The translations under genes were made by a program, and so were the position numbers. Below are positions 32,700 through 40,784 of a stretch of DNA of 64,000 nucleotides, piece by piece; within the stretch, counting starts at the first letter, position 1; every line of letters begins with the position of its first letter. Below the pieces are notes generated by a model, which was not told where the DNA came from, did no database searches, and was given only the letters and a program-made list of their open reading frames with translations. Origin of the DNA: Micromonospora ferruginea. Its GTDB lineage: Bacteria; Actinomycetota; Actinomycetes; Mycobacteriales; Micromonosporaceae. The stretch is from positions 1,546,001-1,610,000 of the forward strand of contig NZ_CP059322.2 of the NCBI RefSeq assembly GCF_013694245.2, given 5' to 3'.

Positions 32700-32855
32700 A
32701 TGAGCGACCTGCCCGTGCCGGCGTCGGACGAGGTCCCCGAGGGCTACCGGCCGCCGTGGTTGCGCCGGCTCGGCACGCTGACCGAGCTGACCCAGGGTGC
32801 GGCCGACGCCCGCGCGGAGTCCGACGCCCGGCCCGACGTCGAGGACCCGGACTGA
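32700..32855 (+). CDS. Lasso-type RiPP precursor peptide (51 residues)
   Basis: The ATG at 32700 follows a strong GGAGGAG. Residues 16-33 read YRPPWLRRLGTLTELTQG and match the actinobacterial lasso leader pattern YxxPxLxxxGxxxxxTxG at every fixed position. The penultimate leader residue is Thr31, as lasso proteases require. Cleavage after Gln32 gives the 19-residue core GAADARAESDARPDVEDPD. Gly1 could be joined to Glu8 in an eight-residue ring. The core is highly acidic (7 of 19 residues), has no aromatic residue to act as a plug, and is unlike cores I know. The gene ends 3 bases from the convergent desD-like gene. Confidence 0.8.
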   Translation: MSDLPVPASDEVPEGYRPPWLRRLGTLTELTQGAADARAESDARPDVEDPD

Positions 32856-32858
32856 TCG

Positions 32859-34640
32859 TCAGGCCGGTGCGAAGCGGGCGATCGGGTTGGCCAGGGTGCC
32901 GGCGAACTGGAGCGCGGCGGACGGGTCGGTCAGGTCCACCATCTGCCGGTTGTTCCGCAGTTGCAGCCGGTTGAGGCAGGACAGCGCGAACTCCGGCGCG
33001 AACAGGTCGTGCCGGCGCATCCGTTCGGCCAGGTGCGGCACGGTCGCGGCGTAGCCGGTGACGCACTCGGCGACCGTGCGCCAGAAGTCGTCCTGGTCGA
33101 GCACGCCTGTCGTGTGCAGGGCGGCGCTCAGGTGCCGCAGGAAGCAGTCGAACACGTCGGTGAAGATGGCCAGGATTTTCTCGTCCTCACCGACGGCCGC
33201 CCGGACCCGGCGGACCGGCTCCGGCAGGTCGGCGTCCGGGTCCATCACCACGATCTCCTCGGCGATGTCCTTGAACACCACGCGCTCCACCACGCCGCCG
33301 TCCAGCACCAGGATCACGTTCTCGCCGTGCGGCATGAACGCCAGGTCGTAGGCGTACAGGCTGTGCAGCAGCGGCACCAGGTAGGCGTCGAGGTAACGGC
33401 GCAGCCAGCGCGCCGGGGCCAGCCCGGACTCCGCGACCAGCGCGCCGGCCAGCGGTCGGCCGTCGCGGTCCAGGTGCAGCAGCGCGGCCATGGTGGCCAA
33501 CCGCCGCCCGGGCGCGAGCCCGGGGACCGGGCTCTCCCGCCAGAGCGCCGCAAGCATCTTGCGGTACGGGGAGTGCCGGTCGGTCGCCGCCTCGTACTGC
33601 CGGTGCCGGTAGCCGATCGCGGCCCGCTCCCGCAGGACGGTCAGCCCGGCGCGGGCGAACACCGGGTCGGCGTCGACCAGCCCGGCCAGCCAGTCGTTGA
33701 TCGCCGGCGTCGCCTCCATGTACGCCGCGGACAGCCCGCGCAGGAAGCCCATGTTCAGCACCGACAGCGCGGTCTTGACGTAGTGCTTCGCCGGGTCGGT
33801 GACGTTGAGGAACGTGCGGATGGACTGCTGCGCCCGGTAGGTGTCCGGCCCCTCGCCGAGGCAGACCAGCCGCCGCCGGGCCACCTCGCCGGCGAACGTG
33901 ACCGCGAGCCGGTGCCACCACTGCCACGGGTGCACCGGGACGAGCAGGTAGTCGGCCGGGTCGAGGCCGAGCCCGGTGAGCGTGGTGGTGAACCGGTCCA
34001 GTGTGTCCGCGCCCAACTCGGCGCGGACCAGCGTGTCGTAGTCCAGGTCGGCGGCGCAGGTGAACGTGGTGTGGTCGCGGTGCGCGGCGAGCCAGAGCAG
34101 CCGGACTCCGGCGGCGGTCTCCGGGGCGTACCGGTGGTAGTCGTGCGCGCCGAAGCCGAGCCGGCCGTTGTTGGCCACGAAACACGGGTGGCCCTCGGTC
34201 ATGCCGCTCTCGACGGCCTGGAAGTCGGCGGCGGCCAGCTCGGCGGCGGTGACCGCCGGCCGGCCCAGCTTGTACGCGGTGCCCGCGAGCGTGGAGGTGA
34301 TCTCCTCCAGGTAGACCGGCAGGACCGCGTCGGTGAGGCCGAGCGCGTCGCGCAGCTCCAGGCACAGGTCGACCGCGTCGAGCGGCAGCTCGGTGCCGTC
34401 GCGGTGCCGGGTGATGCTTGCGGCGTCCACGTGCCAGTGGTCGAGCGCGAGCACCTCGGCGGCGAACCGGTACTCCACCGTGGCGTCGTCGCCGCGCACC
34501 AGCCAGCGGCCCGGGCCGGTCGGCTCGGGCGTGAGCAGGCGCTCGTGGGCGAACTCGGCGAGCGCCTTGCGCACCAGCAGCCGGTTGGCGGTCGCCCATG
34601 CCTCGGGGTGCAGGTGGGCGACGGATGCGTCCGGGTTCAC
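32859..34640 (-). CDS. desD: NIS siderophore synthetase, IucA/IucC family (DesD-like)
   Basis: This 593-residue synthetase shows the IucA/IucC pattern: GHPCFVANNGRLGFGAHDYHRYAPE for nucleotide and acid binding, LVPVHPWQWWH, KTALSVLNMGFLRGLSA and PHGENVILVLDGG. Members of the DesD type use ATP to join hydroxamate units and close the ring of desferrioxamine. The GTG start overlaps the acyltransferase gene upstream by four bases. It is the last gene of a leftward desA-B-C-D-like operon that begins at the iron box near 38.05 kb. Confidence 0.9.
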   Translation of the reverse strand: MNPDASVAHLHPEAWATANRLLVRKALAEFAHERLLTPEPTGPGRWLVRGDDATVEYRFAAEVLALDHWHVDAASITRHRDGTELPLDAVDLCLELRDALGLTDAVLPVYLEEITSTLAGTAYKLGRPAVTAAELAAADFQAVESGMTEGHPCFVANNGRLGFGAHDYHRYAPETAAGVRLLWLAAHRDHTTFTCAADLDYDTLVRAELGADTLDRFTTTLTGLGLDPADYLLVPVHPWQWWHRLAVTFAGEVARRRLVCLGEGPDTYRAQQSIRTFLNVTDPAKHYVKTALSVLNMGFLRGLSAAYMEATPAINDWLAGLVDADPVFARAGLTVLRERAAIGYRHRQYEAATDRHSPYRKMLAALWRESPVPGLAPGRRLATMAALLHLDRDGRPLAGALVAESGLAPARWLRRYLDAYLVPLLHSLYAYDLAFMPHGENVILVLDGGVVERVVFKDIAEEIVVMDPDADLPEPVRRVRAAVGEDEKILAIFTDVFDCFLRHLSAALHTTGVLDQDDFWRTVAECVTGYAATVPHLAERMRRHDLFAPEFALSCLNRLQLRNNRQMVDLTDPSAALQFAGTLANPIARFAPA

Positions 34641-35224
34641 GGCTGGGCCTCTCCTTCGGTGGCGGTCGGGCGCCCGGTGGCGGCCCGGAACTGCTCGCGG
34701 GTGCAGGCGCTGAGCAGCGCGTCTTTCTCCGGCTTGCGGATCTCGCCGAGCACGGTGAACCCGGCGGCGGCGTTGAGCGCGTGCACGGCGGTGTTACGCA
34801 CGTCCGGCTCCACCACCACCCGGCGGGTCGCCGGGTCGGCGAAGAGCCAGGCCAGCACCGTCGTGATGACCGCCCGGGTGAAGCCGTGCACGGGGGTGTC
34901 GGTGGGCGCGCAGAGGAAGTGCATGCCGACGTCGCCGGGCGCCGGGTCGTACAGGTCGACCAGCTCCACCCGGGCCGGGTCGTAGCGTTCGGCCAGGAAC
35001 GCCGGCCGGCCGAGCCAGGAGCCGAGGTACGCGTCGTGGTGCGGGTGGGCGGCGATCCGCCGGTACTCCTCGGCGACGCCCGCCACGTCGACGTCGGCCA
35101 TCAGCCAGAACGCCGCCTTCGGGTGGGTGACCCAGCGGTGCAGCAGCGGCGCGTCGGCGTCCGGGTCGAGCGGTCGCAGCGTGAACTCGCCGAGCCGCTC
35201 GTCGTCCCGGATGAACTCATTCAC
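34637..35224 (-). CDS. desC: GNAT N-acyltransferase for hydroxamate formation (DesC-like)
   Basis: This 195-residue protein belongs to the siderophore acyltransferase branch of GNAT (IucB/MbtK-like). The features are [19 protein letters not shown] near the start, AFWLM, then [23 protein letters not shown] and [26 protein letters not shown]. It would acylate N-hydroxycadaverine with succinyl- or acetyl-CoA. The start is set at GTG 35224, which overlaps the monooxygenase stop by GTGA. An upstream ATG at 35305 would run into that gene. A second GNAT of the same branch is fused to the acylase gene at 38.1-40.8 kb. Confidence 0.87.
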   Translation of the reverse strand: MNEFIRDDERLGEFTLRPLDPDADAPLLHRWVTHPKAAFWLMADVDVAGVAEEYRRIAAHPHHDAYLGSWLGRPAFLAERYDPARVELVDLYDPAPGDVGMHFLCAPTDTPVHGFTRAVITTVLAWLFADPATRRVVVEPDVRNTAVHALNAAAGFTVLGEIRKPEKDALLSACTREQFRAATGRPTATEGEAQP

Positions 35225-36483
35225 GAGAGCGCCCCGAACTGCTGGAACGCGATCGACTTCTCGATCGGGTAGTGCTCGCGGCCGGTCAGCTCCCGGATGA
35301 TCCACGAGTTGCGGTACGGGCCCATGCCCAGGTCGGGCGAGGTGATGCTGTGTGTGTGCGTGCCGCCGTTCTGCAGGAACACGCCCCGGCCGGTGCGGTC
35401 GACGCTGTAGTTGCGGGCCACGTCCAGGCGGCCGTGCGCGTCGAAGCGCAGCCGGTCGCGCACCGGCGTCAGGAACTCCGGCACCCGGTGGCGGTAGCCG
35501 GTGGCCAGGATCAGGCCCTCGGTGTCCAGGGTGAACTCGCGCTCCTGCTCGGTGTGGCGCAGCCCGAGCCGGTAGCGGCCGTCGACGTGTTCGGCGTCGA
35601 CCAGTTCGGTGTTGGTCAGCAGCCGGGTTGGCGTCGGCCCGTGCAGGCTCCGGGCATAGAGCGCGTCGTAGATGTCGTTGATCAGGTCGGCGTTGATGCC
35701 CTTGAACAGCGGCTTCTGCGCGGCCTCCAACCGGTAGCGGGTCGCCTCGGGCAGCGCGTGGAAGTAGTCCACGTAGTCCGGTGAGGTCATCTCCAGCGTC
35801 AGCTTGGTGTATTCCAGCGGGAAGAACCGCGGCGAGCGGGTGACCCAGGTGAGCTGGTAGCCGTACGTGTCGATGTCGCCGAGCAGGTCGTGGTAGATCT
35901 CGGCGGCGCTCTGGCCGCTGCCGACGATCGTGATGCTGCGCTTGGCCCGCAGCGCGTCGCGGTGCTCCCGGTAGCGCGAGTTGTGGATCAGGTCGCCGCC
36001 CAGTCCCTGGCAGGCCGGCGGCAGGTACGGCGGGGTGCCGGTGCCCAGCACCAGCCGCCGGGCCCGGTGGGTGACCGGCCCGTCGGGCGTGTCGGCGTGC
36101 ACCACGTACCGCTCGCCGTCGTGTTCGACCCGGGTGACGGTGTGCCGGAACCGCAGGTTCGGCAGCTTGCCGGCGGCCCAGCGGCAGTAGGCGTTGTACT
36201 CGGTGCGCAGCGGGAAGAAGCTCTCCCGGATGTAGAACGGGTAGAGCCGGCCGGTCTCCTTCAGATAGCTGAGGAACGAGTACGGCGAGGTGGGGTCCGC
36301 GAGCGTGACCAGGTCGGCGAGGAACGGCGTCTGCAACCGGGTGGATTCGAGCAGCATCCCGGGATGCCAGTCGAAGCCGTCGCGGGCCTCCAGGAACAGC
36401 CCGTCGAGGTCGTCGATCGGCGCGGTGAGACAGGCCAGGCCGAGGTTGTACGGGCCCAGGCCGATGGCGATGAAGTCCGACAT
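35221..36483 (-). CDS. desB: Flavin N-monooxygenase of lysine/cadaverine type (DesB-like)
   Basis: This 420-residue enzyme starts with the FAD-binding GxGxxN variant [12 protein letters not shown]. The NADPH site is [16 protein letters not shown], and the closing motif is [12 protein letters not shown]. Residues [36 protein letters not shown] are typical of the IucD/SidA/DesB group. It would hydroxylate the primary amine of cadaverine (or lysine). GAGGAG lies before the ATG. It is encoded 8 bases after the decarboxylase gene. Confidence 0.9.
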   Translation of the reverse strand: MSDFIAIGLGPYNLGLACLTAPIDDLDGLFLEARDGFDWHPGMLLESTRLQTPFLADLVTLADPTSPYSFLSYLKETGRLYPFYIRESFFPLRTEYNAYCRWAAGKLPNLRFRHTVTRVEHDGERYVVHADTPDGPVTHRARRLVLGTGTPPYLPPACQGLGGDLIHNSRYREHRDALRAKRSITIVGSGQSAAEIYHDLLGDIDTYGYQLTWVTRSPRFFPLEYTKLTLEMTSPDYVDYFHALPEATRYRLEAAQKPLFKGINADLINDIYDALYARSLHGPTPTRLLTNTELVDAEHVDGRYRLGLRHTEQEREFTLDTEGLILATGYRHRVPEFLTPVRDRLRFDAHGRLDVARNYSVDRTGRGVFLQNGGTHTHSITSPDLGMGPYRNSWIIRELTGREHYPIEKSIAFQQFGALS

Positions 36484-36491
36484 GCCGCTCC

Positions 36492-37991
36492 TCAGCCGAC
36501 CGGGGCCGGCGTGGCGGCGGTGCGGGCGTACCGGGCGGCGTGCCCGGCGATCAGGTCGAGCACGGCGGTGACGTCGTCCACGGTGGTCTCCGGGTTGAGC
36601 AGCGTCAGCTTCAGCCAGTGCGCGCCGTCGACCTTGGTGCCGGCGACCAGCGCCGCGCCGGAGGCGGCGAGCGCCTCGCGGGCGTGCAGGTTGGCCTCGT
36701 CCACCAGGTGCGGGTCGGCGCCGGGCGGCACGTGTCGGAAGACCACGGTGCTGAGCTGGGAGCGGACCGCCACCTCGAAGCGCCGGTCGGCGTCGAGGCG
36801 CCGCCAGACGTCGGCGGCCAGGTCGACGACCTGGTCGAAGAGCGCGCCGACGGCGTCCGGGCCCATGATCCGCAGGGTCAGCCAGAGCTTGCACGCGTCG
36901 AAGCGGCGGGTGGTCTGGATGCTCTTGTCGACCTGGTTCGGGATGCCCTGCTCGGCCGCGCGGAGCGGGTTCAGGTAGTCGGCGTGCCAGGTGGCGTGCC
37001 GCAGCGTGCGGCCGTCGCGCACCAGCAGCGCGCTGGAGCTGACCGGCTGGAAGAACGACTTGTGGTAGTCGACGGTCACCGAGGCGGCCCGTTCGATGCC
37101 GTCGAGCAGGTGCCGGCGGGTGGGGGAGACCAGCAACCCGCAGCCGTACGCGGCGTCGACGTGCAGCCAGACGCCGGCGGCGGTGCAGATGTCGGCGATC
37201 TCCGGCAGCGGGTCGATGGTGCCGAAGTCGGTGGTGCCGGCGGTGGCGACGACCGCCATCACCACCTGCCCGTCTCGGCGGCAGCGGTCGATGGTGCGGG
37301 CCAGTTCGTCGGTGCGCATCCGGCGGTCCGCGTCGGTGGGCACGGTCAGCACCGCGTCGGCGGCCAGGCCGAGCAGCTTGGCGGCCTTCTGCACGCTGAA
37401 GTGGCCGGCGGCGGAGGTGACGATCCGCAGCCGGGCCAGCGCCTCCGGGCGGGCCGGCCGGGTCGCGCCGACCATCCGGCGGTACGCCTCCTCCCGGGCC
37501 AGCAGCATCGCCTGGAGGTTGGACTGGGTGCCGCCGCTGGTGAACACGCCGTCGGCGGTGGCGCCGAGGCCGATCCGCGCGGCCGTCCAGTCGATCAGCC
37601 GGCGTTCCATGAGCGTGGCGCCGGCGCTCTGGTCCCAGGTGTCCAGGGAGGAGTTGACCGCGCTGAGCACCGCCTCGCCGAGCAGTGCCGGAATGACCAC
37701 CGGGCAGTTCAGGTGGGCCAGGTAGCGGCGGTGGTGGAACCACACCGCGTCGCGCAGCCACACGTCGTGCAGCTCGTCGAGGGCGGCGTCGGTGTCGCCC
37801 AGCGGCCGGTCCAGGTCGATCGCACCGACCAGCGGGGCGAGCGCCTCCGGGGTGACGCCGGTGGCCGGGCGGTCCACCTCGCCGACCCGGCGGGCGACCC
37901 GGTCGACGCCGCGCGCGAGCACGTCGCGGTAGCGCTCGACGGTGCCGTCGTGGAACAGGTGGGCGCGTGCGGCGCTGCCGATCGAACTCAT
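36492..37991 (-). CDS. desA: PLP-dependent decarboxylase (DesA-like lysine decarboxylase)
   Basis: This 499-residue group II decarboxylase has the cofactor Lys at about residue 311 ([18 protein letters not shown]), the PLP-contact [15 protein letters not shown] and WLHVDAAYG. The size and the sequence before the active site ([33 protein letters not shown]) fit the DesA-type enzymes that make cadaverine from lysine for desferrioxamine. Diaminobutyrate decarboxylase is a possible alternative. It is the first gene of the siderophore operon, transcribed away from the iron box at 38.05 kb. Confidence 0.87.
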   Translation of the reverse strand: MSSIGSAARAHLFHDGTVERYRDVLARGVDRVARRVGEVDRPATGVTPEALAPLVGAIDLDRPLGDTDAALDELHDVWLRDAVWFHHRRYLAHLNCPVVIPALLGEAVLSAVNSSLDTWDQSAGATLMERRLIDWTAARIGLGATADGVFTSGGTQSNLQAMLLAREEAYRRMVGATRPARPEALARLRIVTSAAGHFSVQKAAKLLGLAADAVLTVPTDADRRMRTDELARTIDRCRRDGQVVMAVVATAGTTDFGTIDPLPEIADICTAAGVWLHVDAAYGCGLLVSPTRRHLLDGIERAASVTVDYHKSFFQPVSSSALLVRDGRTLRHATWHADYLNPLRAAEQGIPNQVDKSIQTTRRFDACKLWLTLRIMGPDAVGALFDQVVDLAADVWRRLDADRRFEVAVRSQLSTVVFRHVPPGADPHLVDEANLHAREALAASGAALVAGTKVDGAHWLKLTLLNPETTVDDVTAVLDLIAGHAARYARTAATPAPVG

Positions 37992-38048
37992 GCGACGTCC
38001 CGATGGTCGTGCGGACAGGGGCGCGGCGACCGCCGCGCGACGGTCAGA

Positions 38049-38067
38049 TTAGGTTAGGCTCACCTAA
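38049..38067. promoter_or_regulatory. Consensus IdeR/DmdR iron box controlling desA and the acylase fusion
   Basis: TTAGGTTAGGCTCACCTAA is a perfect match, as I recall it, to the 19-base actinomycete iron box. It lies 58 bases before the decarboxylase start (minus strand) and 22 bases before the acylase-fusion start (plus strand), so it can repress both directions when iron is ample. It shares TTAGGTTAG and CCTAAC blocks with the box at 21809, pointing to common control of uptake and biosynthesis. Confidence 0.92.
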
Positions 38068-38088
38068 CTTTCAAGCAAGGGGGTCGGG

Positions 38089-40752
38089 ATGCGTGTCGAG
38101 CGGGACCGCTGGGGCGTACCGCAGTTGTGGGCCGACGACGTGGACGAGCTGGCCCGCCTCCAGGGCCGGGTCACCGCGCGCGACCGGGCCTGGCAGCTCG
38201 GCGTCGAACGGTGGCGGTCCGAGGGGCGGCTCGCCGCGCACGTCGGCGCCCGCGAGCTGGCCTGGGACCGGTTCGCCCGGCGGGCCCGGCTGGACGACAC
38301 CGCCCGGCGCTGCCACGAACGGCTCGACCCGGCGACCCGCCGGTGGGTCGACGCGTACGTGGACGGCGTCAACGCCGGTCTCGCCGAGGGCGCCGCCGAC
38401 GCGCCCGAGTACGCCGCCACCGGCAGCGCGCCCGAGCCGTGGCACCCGTGGACGCCGCTGGGCGTGTTCCTGGTGCAGCACGCGCTCTTCTCGACGTTCC
38501 CCAACAAGCTCTGGCACGCGCACGTGGCCCGCACGCTCGGCCCGGACGCGGTCGCCCTGTTCGCCGTGGAGGGACCGGCGTCGTCCGGCAGCAACGCCTG
38601 GGCGCTGCCCGCCGGCCCGGCGACCGGCCGCGGCCCGGTGCTCGCCGGCGACCCGCACCGGCTGCTCGAACTGCCCGGCGTCTACCAGCAGATCCGGCTG
38701 GCCTGCCCGGAGTTCGACGTGGTCGGGCTGGCGTTCCCCGGCGTACCCGGGTTGCCGCACTTCGGTCACGCCGGCCAGGTGGCCTGGGCCGTCACCAACG
38801 CGATGGCCGACTACCAGGACCTCTACCGCGAACAGCTCCGCCGCGACGGCGACCGGCTGCTGGCGCGCGGGCCGTCCGGCTGGACACCGGTCGCGCGGCA
38901 CGTCGAGGAGATCGAGGTGCGCGGCGGCGACCCGGAGCCGGTCGAGATCGTCGAGACGCCACGCGGGCCGGTGATCGACCACGACCGGGTCACCGGCGAG
39001 GCGATCAGCCTGCGCACCCCGAGCCGGGTCGAGGCCCGCCTCGGCGTCGAGGCGCTGCTGCCGCTGCTGCGCGCCCGCCGCGCCGGCGACGTCGCGGACG
39101 CGCTGCGCGACTGGGTCGAGCCGGTCAACAGCGTGCTCGCCGCCGACACCGGTGGCGAGGTCCGCCGCCTGGTCGCCGGCCTGGTCCCGGTACGCGACGA
39201 GCGGTGCCGCCGCGAGCCGGTGCCCGCCTGGGAGCCGCGATACCACTGGCGCGGCGACCACCTGCCGATGGTGGACGAGCCGGTCGACGGCGTGGCGGTC
39301 TGCGCCAACGACCGCCGCCCCGACGTCGCCGCGCACGGGGTGGACTTCGCGCCACCGCACCGCGCCCGGCGGATCCGCGCCCTGCTCGCCGACGGCGTCG
39401 AGGCGTCAGCCGTGCACACCGACGCCCACCTTCCGGCGACCGCGCCGCGCCGGCTGCTCCACCGGCTCGATCCGGCCCGGCTCGACGCGCCGGCGCGTAC
39501 CCTGCGGCACCGGCTGCTGGCCTGGGACGGCGCGATGGCCGCCGACTCGGCCGACGCCGGCGCCCACGCGGCGTGGCGGGCGGCGCTCGCCCGCCGGCTG
39601 TGCGCGCACCCGGCGCTGCGCGCGTTGCACGAGCCGTCCGGCTACGACGGGCTGTTCGCGCCCTGGACCGACCCGGCGACGAGGATCGGGCTGGCGCTGG
39701 ACCACCTGGTCGACGCCGACGCCGACGCCGCGTCGCCCGGCGAGGTCGGGTCAGGTGTCGCGTCGCGCGGGGCCCTCGGCGTCGACGTCCGGGCGCTCGC
39801 GGCCGACGCGCTGGTGGAGGTGGCCGCCGGGCCGGCGCCCGAGCCGTGGGGCCGGCGGCACCTGCTGCACCCGGTGCACCTGGGCGTGGTCGCCGCCACC
39901 GCCGATGCCGTGCGCGCGGTGGCGCTCGCCGGCGACACCGACTGCGTGCTGGCCACCTCCAGCGTGCCGGGCGTCTCGGACGCCTGCTGGCGCGGCCCGG
40001 TCGCCCGCTACGTGTGGGACCTGACCGACCGCGCGGCCAGCCGCTGGATCGTCCCGTTCGGCGCCTCCGGGCGGCCCGGCGACCCGCACTTCACCGACCA
40101 ACTCGCCCACTGGGCCGCTGGGACACTGATCCCGGTGCCCGCCGGGCCCCCGCGAGAGGACCACCCCGTGATCCACCTGGAACGCCACCCCGACCTCGGT
40201 GACCTGGCGCTGGAGCCGGTACGCCCGGACCGGCACGCCGACCTGCTGCACGGCTGGGTGACGCTGCCCCGCAACCGGTTCTGGGGGATGGGCGCGCACA
40301 CCCGCGACGACGTCCGCGAGGTCTACGCCTTCCTCGACGGGCTGGACACTCACCACGCGTACCTGATCCGGCTCGACGGCGAGCCGGTCGGGCTGTTCCA
40401 GACCTACCGACCGGAGGCGGACCCGGTGGGGGAGCGTTACCCGGTGCGGCCCGGCGACGTGGGGATGCACCTGCTGCTGAACCCGCCCCGGCGCTACGCG
40501 CGCGGCCTCACCTCGGCCGTGGTTCCCGCGCTGATCCGGTTCCTGCTGCGGGATCCGGCCGCCCGGCGGGTGGTGGCCGAGCCGGACGTCCGCAACGACG
40601 CCGCGCTGCGTCGACTGCGGAGGGAGGGTTTCACGTTCGCCGACGAGATCGACCTGCCGGACAAGCGCGCGCAGTTGGCGTTCCTCACCCGGGAGCGGTT
40701 CGAGACTGGTGCTCACGTTCCCGGTAGTGATCCGCAGGGAACCCCTGGCTAG
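38089..40752 (+). CDS. Penicillin acylase-like Ntn hydrolase fused to a siderophore GNAT acyltransferase
   Basis: One 887-residue frame holds two enzymes. Residues 1 to about 685 are a penicillin-amidase-family Ntn hydrolase, with the self-processing site GSNAW placing the nucleophile at Ser168, and later GDPHRLLELPGVYQQIRLACPEFDVVGLAFPGVPG. No signal peptide is seen, so it should stay in the cytoplasm. From about residue 694 (VIHLERHPDLGDLALEPV) a GNAT of the IucB/DesC branch follows. A GTG at 40168 with GAGAGGA upstream could also start the GNAT alone. Separate penicillin-amidase (desG) and acyltransferase (desH) genes accompany some Streptomyces des clusters and were linked to aryl-capped desferrioxamines; this from memory. 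AAGGGGGT precedes the ATG. Confidence 0.83.
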   Translation: MRVERDRWGVPQLWADDVDELARLQGRVTARDRAWQLGVERWRSEGRLAAHVGARELAWDRFARRARLDDTARRCHERLDPATRRWVDAYVDGVNAGLAEGAADAPEYAATGSAPEPWHPWTPLGVFLVQHALFSTFPNKLWHAHVARTLGPDAVALFAVEGPASSGSNAWALPAGPATGRGPVLAGDPHRLLELPGVYQQIRLACPEFDVVGLAFPGVPGLPHFGHAGQVAWAVTNAMADYQDLYREQLRRDGDRLLARGPSGWTPVARHVEEIEVRGGDPEPVEIVETPRGPVIDHDRVTGEAISLRTPSRVEARLGVEALLPLLRARRAGDVADALRDWVEPVNSVLAADTGGEVRRLVAGLVPVRDERCRREPVPAWEPRYHWRGDHLPMVDEPVDGVAVCANDRRPDVAAHGVDFAPPHRARRIRALLADGVEASAVHTDAHLPATAPRRLLHRLDPARLDAPARTLRHRLLAWDGAMAADSADAGAHAAWRAALARRLCAHPALRALHEPSGYDGLFAPWTDPATRIGLALDHLVDADADAASPGEVGSGVASRGALGVDVRALAADALVEVAAGPAPEPWGRRHLLHPVHLGVVAATADAVRAVALAGDTDCVLATSSVPGVSDACWRGPVARYVWDLTDRAASRWIVPFGASGRPGDPHFTDQLAHWAAGTLIPVPAGPPREDHPVIHLERHPDLGDLALEPVRPDRHADLLHGWVTLPRNRFWGMGAHTRDDVREVYAFLDGLDTHHAYLIRLDGEPVGLFQTYRPEADPVGERYPVRPGDVGMHLLLNPPRRYARGLTSAVVPALIRFLLRDPAARRVVAEPDVRNDAALRRLRREGFTFADEIDLPDKRAQLAFLTRERFETGAHVPGSDPQGTPG

Positions 40753-40784
40753 CTAACATCCCCCCAAATCGGACAAGCGGGGGA

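Noticed and set aside
32700..32855. Reading the 51-residue frame as a non-coding shadow
   Set aside because: It has its own strong ribosome site, lies directly after the PqqD-like gene and matches the lasso leader pattern at every fixed position.
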